This document shows positions 7,831 to 15,725 of a stretch of 34,022 nucleotides of DNA, piece after piece. Source of the stretch: UMGS621 sp964468815 (lineage in GTDB: Bacteria > Bacillota > Clostridia > Christensenellales > Borkfalkiaceae); NCBI GenBank assembly GCA_964468815.1, contig CAYXWN010000020.1, positions 1 through 34,022 of the forward strand, in the 5' to 3' direction. Positions within the stretch are counted from its first letter, which is position 1. Each line of letters starts with the position of its first letter. Both the position numbers and the translations under genes were made by a program. Below the pieces are notes generated by a model. It had not been told where the DNA came from, ran no database searches, and saw only the letters and a program-made list of their open reading frames with translations.

Positions 7831-7899
7831 AAAAGCCGCCCCTCTCACCTTTTTCGCCGAGCATATCCGCGAAAGCGCTTGCCCGTACGGACGGCTTTT
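7831..7899 (-). other. Long hairpin element between veg and mntP, shares a 25-base repeat
   Basis: The outer arms AAAAGCCG and CGGCTTTT pair across 69 bases, with GC-rich pairing inside. It could be a secondary terminator for veg or a small structured RNA. One arm (7875-7899) is an exact inverted copy of 25 bases at 11171-11195 inside a small unknown gene. No reading frame with a ribosome site was seen here. Confidence 0.4.
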
Positions 7900-7907
7900 A
7901 CGCAATG

Positions 7908-7947
7908 AAAAAACGCGCCCCTCGCCTTTCGCGAAGCACAGCGCGTT
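7908..7947 (-). terminator. Terminator after veg
   Basis: On the minus strand, AACGCGC pairs with GCGCGTT, with a further CTTCGCG/CGAAAGG-type inner helix, and a TTTTTT run follows. It lies about 30 bases past the veg stop. Confidence 0.75.
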
Positions 7948-7977
7948 CTCTTATTTCCATTCAAAGGATTTTCGATT

Positions 7978-8250
7978 TTACGCCTTGCGAATCCGCTTTT
8001 CTTCGGGTTCGTTCAACGCCTTAATTACGACGTTTCCGCAAAGATATTCCGAATAAGAATAAGAGGTTTTCCCCTTAAAACTTTTATCGAACGGGCTGAC
8101 CGTAAAGAGCGCGGGATAAACGCCCGTCAATCGACCGCTGAACCGCGTGAATTTATTTCTGCCTAAATTTACGGTTACATCCACGTCCTTTTCGTAAAAG
8201 GCTCGAATTTTCCGTTTTACCTCGTTGATATTTCCGTTTGCTTTAATCAT
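7978..8250 (-). CDS. veg: Veg family protein
   Basis: A 90-residue small basic beta-barrel protein of the Veg family. In Bacillus subtilis, Veg is highly expressed near the origin and stimulates biofilm-matrix expression; its molecular action is not settled. Family features visible here are VKRKIRAFYEKDVDVTVNLG near the N-terminus, GRNKFTRFSGRLTGVYPALF, and SYSYSEYLCGNVVI. It is short, compact and of normal length. No Shine-Dalgarno motif precedes the ATG; instead TAATAT ends six bases upstream, so the mRNA may be leaderless. A CCCGT/ACGGG hairpin at 8263-8277 lies just upstream and could end the preceding transcript. Confidence 0.9.
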   Translation of the reverse strand: MIKANGNINEVKRKIRAFYEKDVDVTVNLGRNKFTRFSGRLTGVYPALFTVSPFDKSFKGKTSYSYSEYLCGNVVIKALNEPEEKRIRKA

Positions 8251-8301
8251 ACGGAAATATTACCCGTTTTGCACGGGCGATATACGCGAAAACGAAAAAT
8301 T

Positions 8302-8811
8302 TTAGAACGAATCGTCGTTCTCTTCGTCCTCGGACTCTTCCTCTTCGTCGTCCTCTTCAAAATCAGACTCGTCGATCTCCGGAATGTCAAAATCGTCCGG
8401 CTCGGAATCTTGGTACTCGATATCGTCCTCTTCCTCTTCGTCGTCAAAGAGCGCGTCGCCCTCTTCTTCGGCAAGTTGAGAGAGCGAAAGCATTTCTTCG
8501 CTATCCTCGTTCACCTCGTCAACGTCGTCGTCCAAGTAGTTGCGCCACTCTTCGTCTTTATCGAGATCAATTTCGTCCTTTTTGAATTCAAGTTCCTTTC
8601 TGCACTGCTCGCACATTTCTTCGTTATCTTTGATATAATTCTGCTTGCAAATAGGACAAAGTTCCAACGCTACTTCTTCATCGTCGTCGTCCACCGCAAA
8701 AACCAATTGCGGTCCCATTTTCAACTCCGCTTTGCACACGTCGCAATACTCTTGACTTTTATGGATATAATTTAATTCACATCTCGGACATTTAATGTAA
8801 TCGCCTGCCAT
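8302..8811 (-). CDS. Double zinc-ribbon protein with long acidic tail
   Basis: A 169-residue protein with no named family that I recognise. The N-terminal 70 residues hold two Cys4 modules. The first is CPRC followed by CDVC (IKCPRCELNYIHKSQEYCDV); the second is CPIC followed by CEQC with nearly the same spacing and the same NYI-K pattern, suggesting an internal duplication. Residues from about 76 onward are dominated by Asp and Glu, with runs such as DDEEEEDD and EEDDEEEESEDEE, and are surely disordered. An acidic tail after a zinc ribbon recalls proteins that act on RNA polymerase or ribosomes, or DNA mimics, but that is speculation. GGAG is the ribosome site, and a good promoter lies at 8862-8890. 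Confidence 0.8.
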   Translation of the reverse strand: MAGDYIKCPRCELNYIHKSQEYCDVCKAELKMGPQLVFAVDDDDEEVALELCPICKQNYIKDNEEMCEQCRKELEFKKDEIDLDKDEEWRNYLDDDVDEVNEDSEEMLSLSQLAEEEGDALFDDEEEEDDIEYQDSEPDDFDIPEIDESDFEEDDEEEESEDEENDDSF

Positions 8812-8861
8812 ATTGTTTCTCCGTCGGGCGGTGCTCGCCCCTAATTTCGTAACTGCATTAC

Positions 8862-8890
8862 ATTATATGGTAAGTTCCCGATTTTGTAAA
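8862..8890 (-). promoter_or_regulatory. Promoter of the acidic zinc-ribbon gene
   Basis: On the minus strand, TTTACA is followed by a 17-base spacer and TATAAT. The leader contains a GGGCG/CGCCC hairpin (8827-8841) a few bases before the ribosome site. The remaining gap to the lipoprotein terminator shows nothing else. Confidence 0.75.
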
Positions 8891-9054
8891 CTGTTTTTTA
8901 CGCAATTTTTCCTTTTTTCAAAAATTTTTTCGGTAAGATTCGCGGAATACCGCTTTATCGACAATCCTCGCAAGCATTTCGCCGCCCGACCTTTTTTCCG
9001 CACACCCGTTACCCACCTTTTTCACCGCATACAGTCCGCCCTTTTCGGACATAA

Positions 9055-9086
9055 AAAAACGGAAACCGTTTCCGATTTCCGTTTTT
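9055..9086 (-). terminator. Terminator of the lipoprotein gene
   Basis: AAAAACGGAAA pairs with TTTCCGTTTTT across a ten-base loop. It is followed by T residues on the minus strand and sits about 17 bases after the lipoprotein stop. Confidence 0.85.
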
Positions 9087-9102
9087 ACGTCTATTGACGA
9101 AA

Positions 9103-10911
9103 TTAGTCTTCTAAGTCTTCGATGCGCTCTTTCGCTTCTTGCAAACGCCACATCAAATTGTCGTCGCGGTTGGCTTTCAACATGGTCTGTTGCGTTTCGG
9201 TCAACGCTTCCAAAGCAGCCTCTGCATCCGCTACCAACGTTTTGTGCGCGGCGAGCGTATCTGCCGTAATGTCTTTATACGGCGTTTCGGAAAGTTTCAT
9301 AAAGACTTCCGTCGCTTCGAGAACCACCTCCGCATTGGTGAGAAGTTCGTAAGCGGAAGTACTTACTTTCTTCTGCAACGAAGCGTCTAACGCCGCGTAC
9401 GCATTGCGAGCCGCAACGACGTCCTCATTGTAACGCTTGCCGTTTTCGTCCGTCAACCATTCGCCGTCGTCGTCGCGAGAGAACCGAACGCTCGAAGAAG
9501 AAATCTTATTCAAATAGATTTCAACCAACGCAACCTTGTCCTCGTCCGAACGCTGTCCGACAAGCGTACCTTTCACGTCTGCTGGCTCTGCGTCCGCTAC
9601 GGGCGTCGCACTCAAATAATGAACGTAACTCTGTCCGAGATCCGTCGTGTTCACGTAGAAGATCTTATCCTCTACCGCTTCGGGCTTATACCAAGCGGTA
9701 GAAACCGTATCGTTGGAAAGAATTTCTTCCGCACCCTCTCCGTTCGTCGCAACGCGTGCGAGATAGGAAGAAGAAGTAACGTAATAAGCATAGCCGTCTT
9801 TCAAGAAGAGCAACGTGGAAACGTCCGCTTGCGCGACGATTTCATATTTGGTTGCGTTTTGAGAAAGCATATCGTATTTCGCGAGGAACGTCTTTTCGTT
9901 CAACGTAACGGAAGCATACGCTTCGTTCGGCGAAAGGACAATCGCGGCTGCCGTAGCGGCGGTTGCGTCCTCTAACTTGACCGCACCGTCAAGCGAACCC
10001 TTTGCAAGTTCGCTCGTCTTAATCGCATATGTCTTTACGTCCGAATCGGCGGCTCTGGTTACGGTATAAAACACGTATTCGCCGTTCACCGCGGTAACCG
10101 CATACGTGACGTCCGAAGTCGAACCCGCTTCGCCCGTCCATTTTTTACCGGAAGCGAGCAATACGGGAGCTTCCGCGCCTGCCGTATAAGCGTAAAGTTC
10201 GTTGTAAGTTTCGTTGGATTCGGTAATCTCGTTCTTAACCGTCTTGGTATAAAGGGCGGTCAACGTACTTGCTTGCGCGAAATCGGTGTAAGATACCGAA
10301 GCAACGTCTTGTACAGCCGTCGTTTCTTTCATCGTCGCCGTATCGTAGCACATAATGGAAGTAACGGTCGCACCGTCCTCGTTTTTATCGTGCGCGTTCG
10401 TGTAGACGAGATAAACCTTGCCGCCTACTTCCGCGAAGCGATAAACCGTCGAATTTCCGTTCACGCGCGTGAACAGCACGGTTTCAGAACCGTCCAACTT
10501 CGTCTTGTAAAATTCAAGATAACCCGTCGCGATCGCACCGGAAGTATCTTTCTCCGTAGACGGAGTCGCATAATAAACGTAGTCGCCGTAAATCGCGATG
10601 CCGGAGGTATAATCGCCTGCGGTCATCAACTTGGGAACGACGATCTCCGTCGTAGCGAGATCGTTCTTTTTCGCCACGACGAGGCTGCCCGTAACGGGCG
10701 TGCCGAAATCGTTTTTCTCGGTATAATCGGCAACACCGTTGATAAAGTAAACGTATTCGCCTTTCTCAACCAAAAAACCGCCGTTTGAGGTCACCTCTCC
10801 GCCGGCAACCATGGAAACTTTCCAAGAAGAAATTCCGTTGCAAGCAACCGCTCCCAACGCCATGACTGCGGCAAGGAGAATCAGACCGATTGTTCCGAAT
10901 GTCTTTTTCAT
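9103..10911 (-). CDS. Large surface lipoprotein, repeat-rich, function unknown
   Basis: A 602-residue secreted lipoprotein. The N-terminus is a classic signal peptide (MKKTFGTIGLILLAAVMALG) with lipobox GAVAC, placing the lipidated Cys at about residue 24. The mature protein shows repeated beta-rich units such as GEYVYFINGVADYTE, GDYVYYATPS, GGKVYLVYTN and GYAYYVTSSSYLARV. This pattern resembles DUF5050-like beta-propellers of Clostridia surface proteins. The last 150 residues turn helical and charged (DAEAALEALTETQQTMLK). It probably sits on the outer face of the membrane; no enzyme motif is seen. The start is chosen at the signal peptide, with GAAGGAG eleven bases upstream. It is transcribed alone from the promoter at 10995-11023. 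Confidence 0.82.
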   Translation of the reverse strand: MKKTFGTIGLILLAAVMALGAVACNGISSWKVSMVAGGEVTSNGGFLVEKGEYVYFINGVADYTEKNDFGTPVTGSLVVAKKNDLATTEIVVPKLMTAGDYTSGIAIYGDYVYYATPSTEKDTSGAIATGYLEFYKTKLDGSETVLFTRVNGNSTVYRFAEVGGKVYLVYTNAHDKNEDGATVTSIMCYDTATMKETTAVQDVASVSYTDFAQASTLTALYTKTVKNEITESNETYNELYAYTAGAEAPVLLASGKKWTGEAGSTSDVTYAVTAVNGEYVFYTVTRAADSDVKTYAIKTSELAKGSLDGAVKLEDATAATAAAIVLSPNEAYASVTLNEKTFLAKYDMLSQNATKYEIVAQADVSTLLFLKDGYAYYVTSSSYLARVATNGEGAEEILSNDTVSTAWYKPEAVEDKIFYVNTTDLGQSYVHYLSATPVADAEPADVKGTLVGQRSDEDKVALVEIYLNKISSSSVRFSRDDDGEWLTDENGKRYNEDVVAARNAYAALDASLQKKVSTSAYELLTNAEVVLEATEVFMKLSETPYKDITADTLAAHKTLVADAEAALEALTETQQTMLKANRDDNLMWRLQEAKERIEDLED

Positions 10912-10994
10912 AGCCAAAAAAGCTCCTTCAATCATAAAAGTATTTTATCCGCAATATAATTTAGCAGGAGAACCGCAAAAGGATTCTCTCTATT

Positions 10995-11023
10995 ATTATA
11001 AAGGAAACGCCGCTCGATTGCAA
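10995..11023 (-). promoter_or_regulatory. Promoter of the lipoprotein gene
   Basis: On the minus strand, TTGCAA is followed by 17 bases and TATAAT. The -35 hexamer is itself a palindrome and lies in a longer symmetric CGATTGCAATCG, so a regulator could also bind here. Confidence 0.75.
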
Positions 11024-11058
11024 TCGAACGGAGAGAAAATTTTCCGCAGGACGCATTT

Positions 11059-11265
11059 ATGGATAAATTCGGGCTCTTCAAATTACTGTCTTCCGCCTTT
11101 AATCTCTTCGAAGAAAAGAAGAAGGAAGAACAGCCGCCCCTTTCCCCGTCACGGGAAAAGGGGAAACCGCAAAAGCCGTCCGTACGGGCAAGCGCGACCG
11201 CCGATATCGTGGCGCGCCAACGCGCACTCGAAGAACGCGTACGCAAAAACAAACCCTTTGAATAA
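11059..11265 (+). CDS. Small hypothetical protein, amphipathic N-terminus and basic tail
   Basis: A 68-residue protein of unknown function. It begins with an amphipathic helix, MDKFGLFKLLSSAFNLFEE, then a charged Pro-rich linker (KKKEEQPPLSP), and ends in a helical Arg-rich stretch (DIVARQRALEERVRKNKPF). AGGA lies about seven bases before the ATG. A hairpin terminator immediately follows, supporting a real transcript. Codons 38-46 contain an exact 25-base copy of the repeat at 7875-7899, which is odd for a coding region. It could be a membrane-associated adapter; nothing shows a specific role. Confidence 0.6.
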   Translation: MDKFGLFKLLSSAFNLFEEKKKEEQPPLSPSREKGKPQKPSVRASATADIVARQRALEERVRKNKPFE

Positions 11266-11269
11266 AAAA

Positions 11270-11291
11270 GCAGGTGTGAAAACCTGCCTTT
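11270..11291. terminator. Bidirectional terminator between the small gene and rpsI
   Basis: GCAGGT pairs with ACCTGC around a six-base loop. T-rich sequence follows on the plus strand and a run of A residues precedes it, so it can end both the rightward small gene and the leftward rplM-rpsI operon. Confidence 0.8.
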
Positions 11292-11300
11292 TCCGCTTGG

Positions 11301-11714
11301 TTAACGCTTCGAGAACTGCGGTGCTTTACGTGCTTTCTTCAAGCCGTACTTCTTTCTTTCCTTCATTCTGGAATCTCTGGTGAGATACCCCGCCTTTTTA
11401 ACCGTGGGACGGAGTTCGGGCTCTGCCAAAATCAACGCGCGCGCAATGCCGTGGCGAATCGCACCCGCTTGACCGGTATATCCGCCGCCGCAAACGTTCA
11501 CCATCACGTCGTACTTTCCTTCGGTTTCGGTTAAAACCAGAGGTTGACGGACGATCAGTTTCAACGTTTCCAATCCGAAATATTCGTCGATGGTCTTCTT
11601 ATTGATCACGATCGTGCCTGCGCCGCCCGGAATCAGCCGGACTCTCGCAATCGCTTTCTTTCTTCTGCCGGTTCCCCAATACTGAACCTTCTTTTTCGTA
11701 TTTTTTACTGCCAT
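11301..11714 (-). CDS. rpsI: 30S ribosomal protein S9 (uS9)
   Basis: A 137-residue ribosomal protein of the small subunit head, whose C-terminal tail reaches the P-site tRNA. Diagnostic segments are YWGTGRRKKAIARVRL near the N-terminus, GGGYTGQAGAIRHGIARAL in the middle, and the basic C-terminus KKARKAPQFSKR. It follows rplM by 15 bases in the conserved rplM-rpsI operon. The start is supported by AAAGGAG. Confidence 0.98.
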   Translation of the reverse strand: MAVKNTKKKVQYWGTGRRKKAIARVRLIPGGAGTIVINKKTIDEYFGLETLKLIVRQPLVLTETEGKYDVMVNVCGGGYTGQAGAIRHGIARALILAEPELRPTVKKAGYLTRDSRMKERKKYGLKKARKAPQFSKR

Positions 11715-11729
11715 TTTTTCCGGCTCCTT

Positions 11730-12161
11730 TTATACTAATTTAAGAACTTCGGGCTTCTGCGCCTCGTGATTATGATCGGGGCCGCGGAACACTTTGAGCT
11801 TTTTGAGCGTCGCTCTTCCCAAACTGTTCTTGGGAAGCATTCCCTTAACCGCTTCGTACACGGCGACGTCCGCCTTGTCCTCCATCAACTTCTTGTAAGG
11901 AATCTCTTTCAAGCCGCCGATGTGTCCGGTGTGATATCTGTAAATTTTATTCTCTAACTTTTTGCCGGTCAAGACTACCTTATCGCAGTTTACAACGATA
12001 ACAAAGTCACCTGTGTCGACGTTCGGTGTGAAAGTCGGTTTATTCTTTCCGCGAAGAATTGCCGCGACTTTGGAAGCGAGTCTTCCGAGAGGAATCCCTT
12101 CCGCGTCAACCACGTACCATTTTCTCTCGACCGTTTGCGCATTTGCCATGTAGGTCTTCAT
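11730..12161 (-). CDS. rplM: 50S ribosomal protein L13 (uL13)
   Basis: A 143-residue large-subunit protein that binds 23S rRNA early in assembly. Recognisable segments are VDAEGIPLGRLASKVAAILR, TPNVDTGDFVIVVNCDKVVL, YRYHTGHIGGLK, and AVKGMLPKNSLGR. It heads the rplM-rpsI operon, with AAGGAG ten bases before the ATG, and has its own strong promoter and a structured leader that may be an autoregulatory L13 site. Confidence 0.98.
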   Translation of the reverse strand: MKTYMANAQTVERKWYVVDAEGIPLGRLASKVAAILRGKNKPTFTPNVDTGDFVIVVNCDKVVLTGKKLENKIYRYHTGHIGGLKEIPYKKLMEDKADVAVYEAVKGMLPKNSLGRATLKKLKVFRGPDHNHEAQKPEVLKLV

Positions 12162-12260
12162 TCTTTCTATTACTCCTTAATGATTTCTGCCGACGGATTC
12201 GGTCAATCCGTTCAAACCGCAGGGGGCTAGTCCGCAGTTTTTATCCGCCCGTTAAACACA
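12162..12260 (-). promoter_or_regulatory. Structured 5' leader of rplM, possible L13 leader RNA
   Basis: The roughly 100-base leader contains two GC-rich hairpins: one around ACTGCGGAC...CTGCGGTT and one CGGATT-GACC-GAATCCG. The ribosome site follows. Firmicutes rplM operons are known to carry a protein-binding L13 leader at this position. I judge this by location and structure, not by a match to the published consensus. Confidence 0.5.
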
Positions 12261-12266
12261 CGTAAC

Positions 12267-12296
12267 ATTTTAGCAACTTTATCCGCTTTTTGTCAA
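12267..12296 (-). promoter_or_regulatory. Strong promoter of rplM-rpsI
   Basis: On the minus strand, a perfect TTGACA is followed by 18 bases and TAAAAT, preceded by an A/T-rich upstream tract like a UP element. This fits a highly expressed ribosomal operon. Confidence 0.88.
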
Positions 12297-12351
12297 GTTT
12301 TTTTCTTAATATTTTTAAAATCGTCGCAAATAGACGGAAAAAGCGCGCCCT

Positions 12352-13101
12352 CTACAAGATATTGTGTTCTCCGTAACACACCGAAACGAGGCAAAGCCCC
12401 TTTGCCGGCATGGTTTTCCCGGCGAACGAGCGATCTTTCCGCGCAAGAATCGCTTCACATTCGGACGGCGTAAGCATATCCATCGCAGCCGAAAGAAGCG
12501 TTCCCGTCAAAATGCGCACCATGTGATAGAGAAAACCGTTCCCCGTCACCGAAATCGTCAAATCGTTATCCCGTTCGGTAATGTCGATCGAGTAGATTGT
12601 GCGAACGGTGTTTTTCACGTCCGAACCGCTCGCGAGAAAGCAAGAAAAATCATGCTGTCCGACAAAAACCGAGGCGCATTTTTTCATGTTATTGATATCG
12701 AGTTCGCCGTAAACGCGCACGGCGAACCGCTCTTTCAGCGGAAGTTCCACCTCCGAACGGTAAAGAGAATAAGCGTACGTCTTTTTCTTCGCGCTCTTCA
12801 CCGCGTGGAAATCCGAACCGACCATACGAGATTCTACCACGCGAATATCCGACGGCAAATAATAATTGAGTGCCGGCGCGATTTTTTCGGGCGGAATCCG
12901 ACATTCGGTATCGAAATGCGCGACCTGCGCCAAGGCATGCACGCCTGCGTCCGTTCTGCCGCTCCCCGTCACGACGACGCGCTCTTTCGTCAGCAGAAAA
13001 ATCGCTTGATTCAGTCGTTCTTGTATCGTGACGGCGTTTTTTTGCACCTGCCAACCGGCATATCGCGTGCCGTCATACTGTACCTTTAACATAATTCTCA
13101 T
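12352..13101 (-). CDS. truA: tRNA pseudouridine(38-40) synthase
   Basis: A 249-residue enzyme that converts uridines 38-40 of the tRNA anticodon arm to pseudouridine. Motifs are VQYDGTRYAGWQ near the start, the catalytic Asp in GSGRTDAGVHALAQVAHF, and FLYHMVRILTGTL in the C-terminal half. It is the last gene of ecfA1-ecfA2-ecfT-truA. Its ATG overlaps the ecfT stop by four bases; a second in-frame ATG three codons later is also possible. The pairing with ECF genes and rplM-rpsI is common in Bacillota. Confidence 0.96.
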   Translation of the reverse strand: MRIMLKVQYDGTRYAGWQVQKNAVTIQERLNQAIFLLTKERVVVTGSGRTDAGVHALAQVAHFDTECRIPPEKIAPALNYYLPSDIRVVESRMVGSDFHAVKSAKKKTYAYSLYRSEVELPLKERFAVRVYGELDINNMKKCASVFVGQHDFSCFLASGSDVKNTVRTIYSIDITERDNDLTISVTGNGFLYHMVRILTGTLLSAAMDMLTPSECEAILARKDRSFAGKTMPAKGLCLVSVCYGEHNIL

Positions 13102-13892
13102 AACAATACTACCCCCGTAATCAAGCCCGCTACCAAGAGAACCGCGATCAAATCTCTCCAACCGAACTTTAATTTTTTATATTTCGTGCGATTTTTACTC
13201 CCCGCATAACAGCGCGCGTCCATGGCATCTCCCAATTCATCCGCCCGACGGAACGCGCTGATCAAAAGCGGAATCAAAATAGGAATCATCGCTTTCGCAC
13301 GTTTGAACAAATTACCGGACTCGAAGTCCGCCCCGCGAGCCTTTTGCGCCCGAATGATCCGATCGGTTTCGTCCATCAACGTGGGGATAAACCGCAGCGC
13401 GATAGACATGATCAAAGCAAATTCGTGAACGGGAAATTTTACCCATTTTAAGGGCGTCAGTAAACTCTCGATCCCGTCCGAAATGCCGACGGGCGTCGTC
13501 GTGAGCGTAAGCAAGGACGTGCCGAGTACGATCAACACGATACGGCACGTAACGAACGCCGCCGTCAAAAGTCCGCCGTCCGTAATTTTAATAAACCGCC
13601 ATTCCCACAAGACCGTTCCTCTTTGATTAAAGAAAATCTGCAAAACGGCGGAGAAAATCACGAAGAACAAGACGCCCCGAATACTCCTTAACACGCGCCA
13701 AAAAGAAACGCGCGCCACCAACACGGAAACGAAAACGAATCCCGCCAGCAGCAAAAACGCCCAAAAATGATATTCGCCGACCAAAAACACCGCGACGATA
13801 AAGGCGATGGAAAGGAGAATCTTGACACGCGCGTCCAATTTATGAAGAAAGGAATTCCCCGGATAATACTGACCGAACGTTACGTCTTTCAT
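13098..13892 (-). CDS. ecfT: ECF transporter transmembrane component EcfT
   Basis: A 264-residue membrane protein that couples the two ATPases to interchangeable substrate-binding S components for vitamins and metals. It starts with the family pattern GQYYPGNSFLHKLDARVKIL and has about five hydrophobic helices. The two coupling-helix motifs are QKARGAD and DAMDARCYAG, corresponding to the Ala-Arg-Gly signatures; the second has Cys where Gly is usual. It overlaps ecfA2 and truA by four bases each. No EcfS gene is adjacent, as expected for a shared (group II) module. Confidence 0.95.
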   Translation of the reverse strand: MKDVTFGQYYPGNSFLHKLDARVKILLSIAFIVAVFLVGEYHFWAFLLLAGFVFVSVLVARVSFWRVLRSIRGVLFFVIFSAVLQIFFNQRGTVLWEWRFIKITDGGLLTAAFVTCRIVLIVLGTSLLTLTTTPVGISDGIESLLTPLKWVKFPVHEFALIMSIALRFIPTLMDETDRIIRAQKARGADFESGNLFKRAKAMIPILIPLLISAFRRADELGDAMDARCYAGSKNRTKYKKLKFGWRDLIAVLLVAGLITGVVLL

Positions 13893-14755
13893 TTCGATCC
13901 TCCGTAAAGCCCGACGACTTTTTCCGCAAAATCGGCGACGGTAAAATCCGTATCAATCGCAATCCCGGCGCGGCTTAAATCCTGTTTCAGCCACCCCGTT
14001 ACGGGCAAATCCAACCCCAACCGCACCAAATCTTCCGCATTCTCCGAAAACAGTTCGCGCGGCGTAGCGACGCGGAACACCGAACCGTGATCGAACACGG
14101 CGACGCGAGAAGCGTGCTCCGCAACGTCGTCCATATCGTGCGATATGATGACGACGGTTTTCACGAATGAACGGTGCAACGCGTGCAGTAAGGCGAAAAA
14201 TTCTTCCTTCCCTTGCGGATCAAGCCCGGCGACTGGCTCGTCCAAAACCAAAATTTCGGGTTTGGTGACGATAACGCCGGCGATCGCCACGCGACGCTTT
14301 TGCCCCCCGGAAAGTTCAAAAGGCGACTTTTCCCGATAAATCTCATAGGGAAGTCCGACGGTTTCCAATGCCTCTTTTACGGCGTTTTCGGTTTCTTTCG
14401 GCGATAATTTGTAAAAATTCTTCAACCCGAACGCAACGTCTTCCGCAACGGTTTCGGCAAACAATTGGTATTCGGGATATTGGAACACCATGCCGACTTT
14501 ACTTCTCAACTCTTTGAAATTGCACTTTTTATCCGTCAGATCGTAATCGCCGACGGTCAGACTGCCGCAATTTTTTTCAACGCGAATCAAGCCGTTCAAA
14601 TGTTGCACGAAGGTGGATTTTCCGCTCCCCGTATGTCCGACGATCGCGAAAAACTCGCCCTCTTCCACCGTCAGATCGACGTCCTTTAACGCCCGAACCG
14701 CGAATTTGGTTTTTGCGCTGTACGTATAATTCAGCCCTTTCGCAACAATTCGCAT
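13889..14755 (-). CDS. ecfA2: ECF transporter ATPase EcfA2
   Basis: A 288-residue ABC ATPase. Walker A is GHTGSGKST at residues 40-48, the Q-loop is VFQYPEYQLF, the signature is LSGGQKRR, Walker B is ILVLDEPVAGLDP, and the switch His is in ISHDMDD. The Q-loop and signature match the A2 subtype. It pairs with EcfA1 to power the ECF module. Its ATG lies 25 bases inside the end of ecfA1, so translation is coupled. Confidence 0.95.
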   Translation of the reverse strand: MRIVAKGLNYTYSAKTKFAVRALKDVDLTVEEGEFFAIVGHTGSGKSTFVQHLNGLIRVEKNCGSLTVGDYDLTDKKCNFKELRSKVGMVFQYPEYQLFAETVAEDVAFGLKNFYKLSPKETENAVKEALETVGLPYEIYREKSPFELSGGQKRRVAIAGVIVTKPEILVLDEPVAGLDPQGKEEFFALLHALHRSFVKTVVIISHDMDDVAEHASRVAVFDHGSVFRVATPRELFSENAEDLVRLGLDLPVTGWLKQDLSRAGIAIDTDFTVADFAEKVVGLYGGSK

Positions 14756-15567
14756 AATTCCTCCGACAGTTCTTCCTTAGACAGCGTTCCCCCCGAAACG
14801 GGAACGCCTTCTTTTTTCAATCTCCGTGCGATTTCGGCAGGAACGGGTAACCGCAACCCGTACGCCTCGGACAATTCCGCACAACCGAAAACCGCGCGCG
14901 GCGTGCCGCTCAGCACCTCTCTCCCCTCGGACAAAACGATTACGCGATCCGCCGCCGCAACCTCGTCCATATAATGCGTGATGAGAACGACGGACATGCC
15001 GTTCTCCCGATTCAGCCGTTCGACAACGCTCATCACCTCGCGCCGTCCGCCGGGATCTAACATGGCGGTGGATTCGTCCAACACGAGAACCTGCGGCTGT
15101 ACGGCAAGCACGCCTGCGATCGCAATGCGCTGTTTTTGTCCGCCCGACATACGCGTCGGAGTGCTTTGGCGAAACGCTTCCATGCCGACCGCTTTGAGCG
15201 CGAACTCGATCCGCTTGCCGATCTCCTCGCGCGAAAGCCCGATATTCTCCGCGCCGAACGCAACGTCGTCTTCCACGATAGAAGCAACCAATTGATTATC
15301 CGGATTTTGAAACACCACGCCAACGCGCTTGCGAATCTCGAATAAATCGGATTTGCTCGTCGTTTTCATACCGTCCACAATCACTTCTCCCTTTGTGGGA
15401 AGAAGCAATCCGTTCATCAACTTGGCAAGCGTGGATTTGCCGCTTCCGTTGCGTCCGATGACGGCGACGAACTCGCCCTCCTTTACGGTTAAATTCAATT
15501 CTTTCAATACGTCTTCCCCGTTCGCGCGGTAGCGAAAGGAAAGATTCTCGATTTTAATTTCGCTCAT
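14731..15567 (-). CDS. ecfA1: ECF transporter ATPase EcfA1
   Basis: A 278-residue ABC ATPase and first gene of the operon. Walker A is GRNGSGKST at 38-46, the Q-loop VFQNPDNQLVASIVEDDVAF is typical of A1, the signature is MSGGQKQR, Walker B is VLVLDESTAMLDPGG (Ser in place of the usual Pro, as in other EcfA1), and the switch His is in ITHYMDE. The start is chosen at MSEIKIENLSFRY, with AAAGGA seven bases upstream; the longer open frame runs through the promoter. Confidence 0.95.
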   Translation of the reverse strand: MSEIKIENLSFRYRANGEDVLKELNLTVKEGEFVAVIGRNGSGKSTLAKLMNGLLLPTKGEVIVDGMKTTSKSDLFEIRKRVGVVFQNPDNQLVASIVEDDVAFGAENIGLSREEIGKRIEFALKAVGMEAFRQSTPTRMSGGQKQRIAIAGVLAVQPQVLVLDESTAMLDPGGRREVMSVVERLNRENGMSVVLITHYMDEVAAADRVIVLSEGREVLSGTPRAVFGCAELSEAYGLRLPVPAEIARRLKKEGVPVSGGTLSKEELSEELCELLRKG

Positions 15568-15588
15568 TTTGATATCCTTTGTTCGTCT

Positions 15589-15617
15589 ATTATACCAAAG
15601 TATCGAAAAACACGCAA
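15589..15617 (-). promoter_or_regulatory. Promoter of the ecfA1-ecfA2-ecfT-truA operon
   Basis: On the minus strand, TTGCGT is followed by 17 bases and TATAAT. It lies about 22 bases upstream of the ecfA1 ATG and back to back with the promoter of the oxidoreductase gene. Confidence 0.78.
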
Positions 15618-15655
15618 TCGAATAAGATAATTTGTGCAAAATTTTCGCGGAATCC

Positions 15656-15684
15656 TTGCTTTTTTCGCGTTAATTATATATAAT
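15656..15684 (+). promoter_or_regulatory. Promoter of pyruvate:ferredoxin oxidoreductase
   Basis: TTGCTT, a 17-base spacer and a perfect TATAAT. Transcription would start near 15691 and give a short leader with GGAGG before the ATG. Confidence 0.85.
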
Positions 15685-15725
15685 GGGAGCGTTAGAAAAA
15701 ATATTTTCGGAGGATAAATATCGAT

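Noticed and set aside
8813..9050. Open frame on the plus strand between the zinc-ribbon and lipoprotein genes
   Set aside because: No ribosome site or family pattern; it crosses a promoter and a terminator of the neighbouring minus-strand genes.
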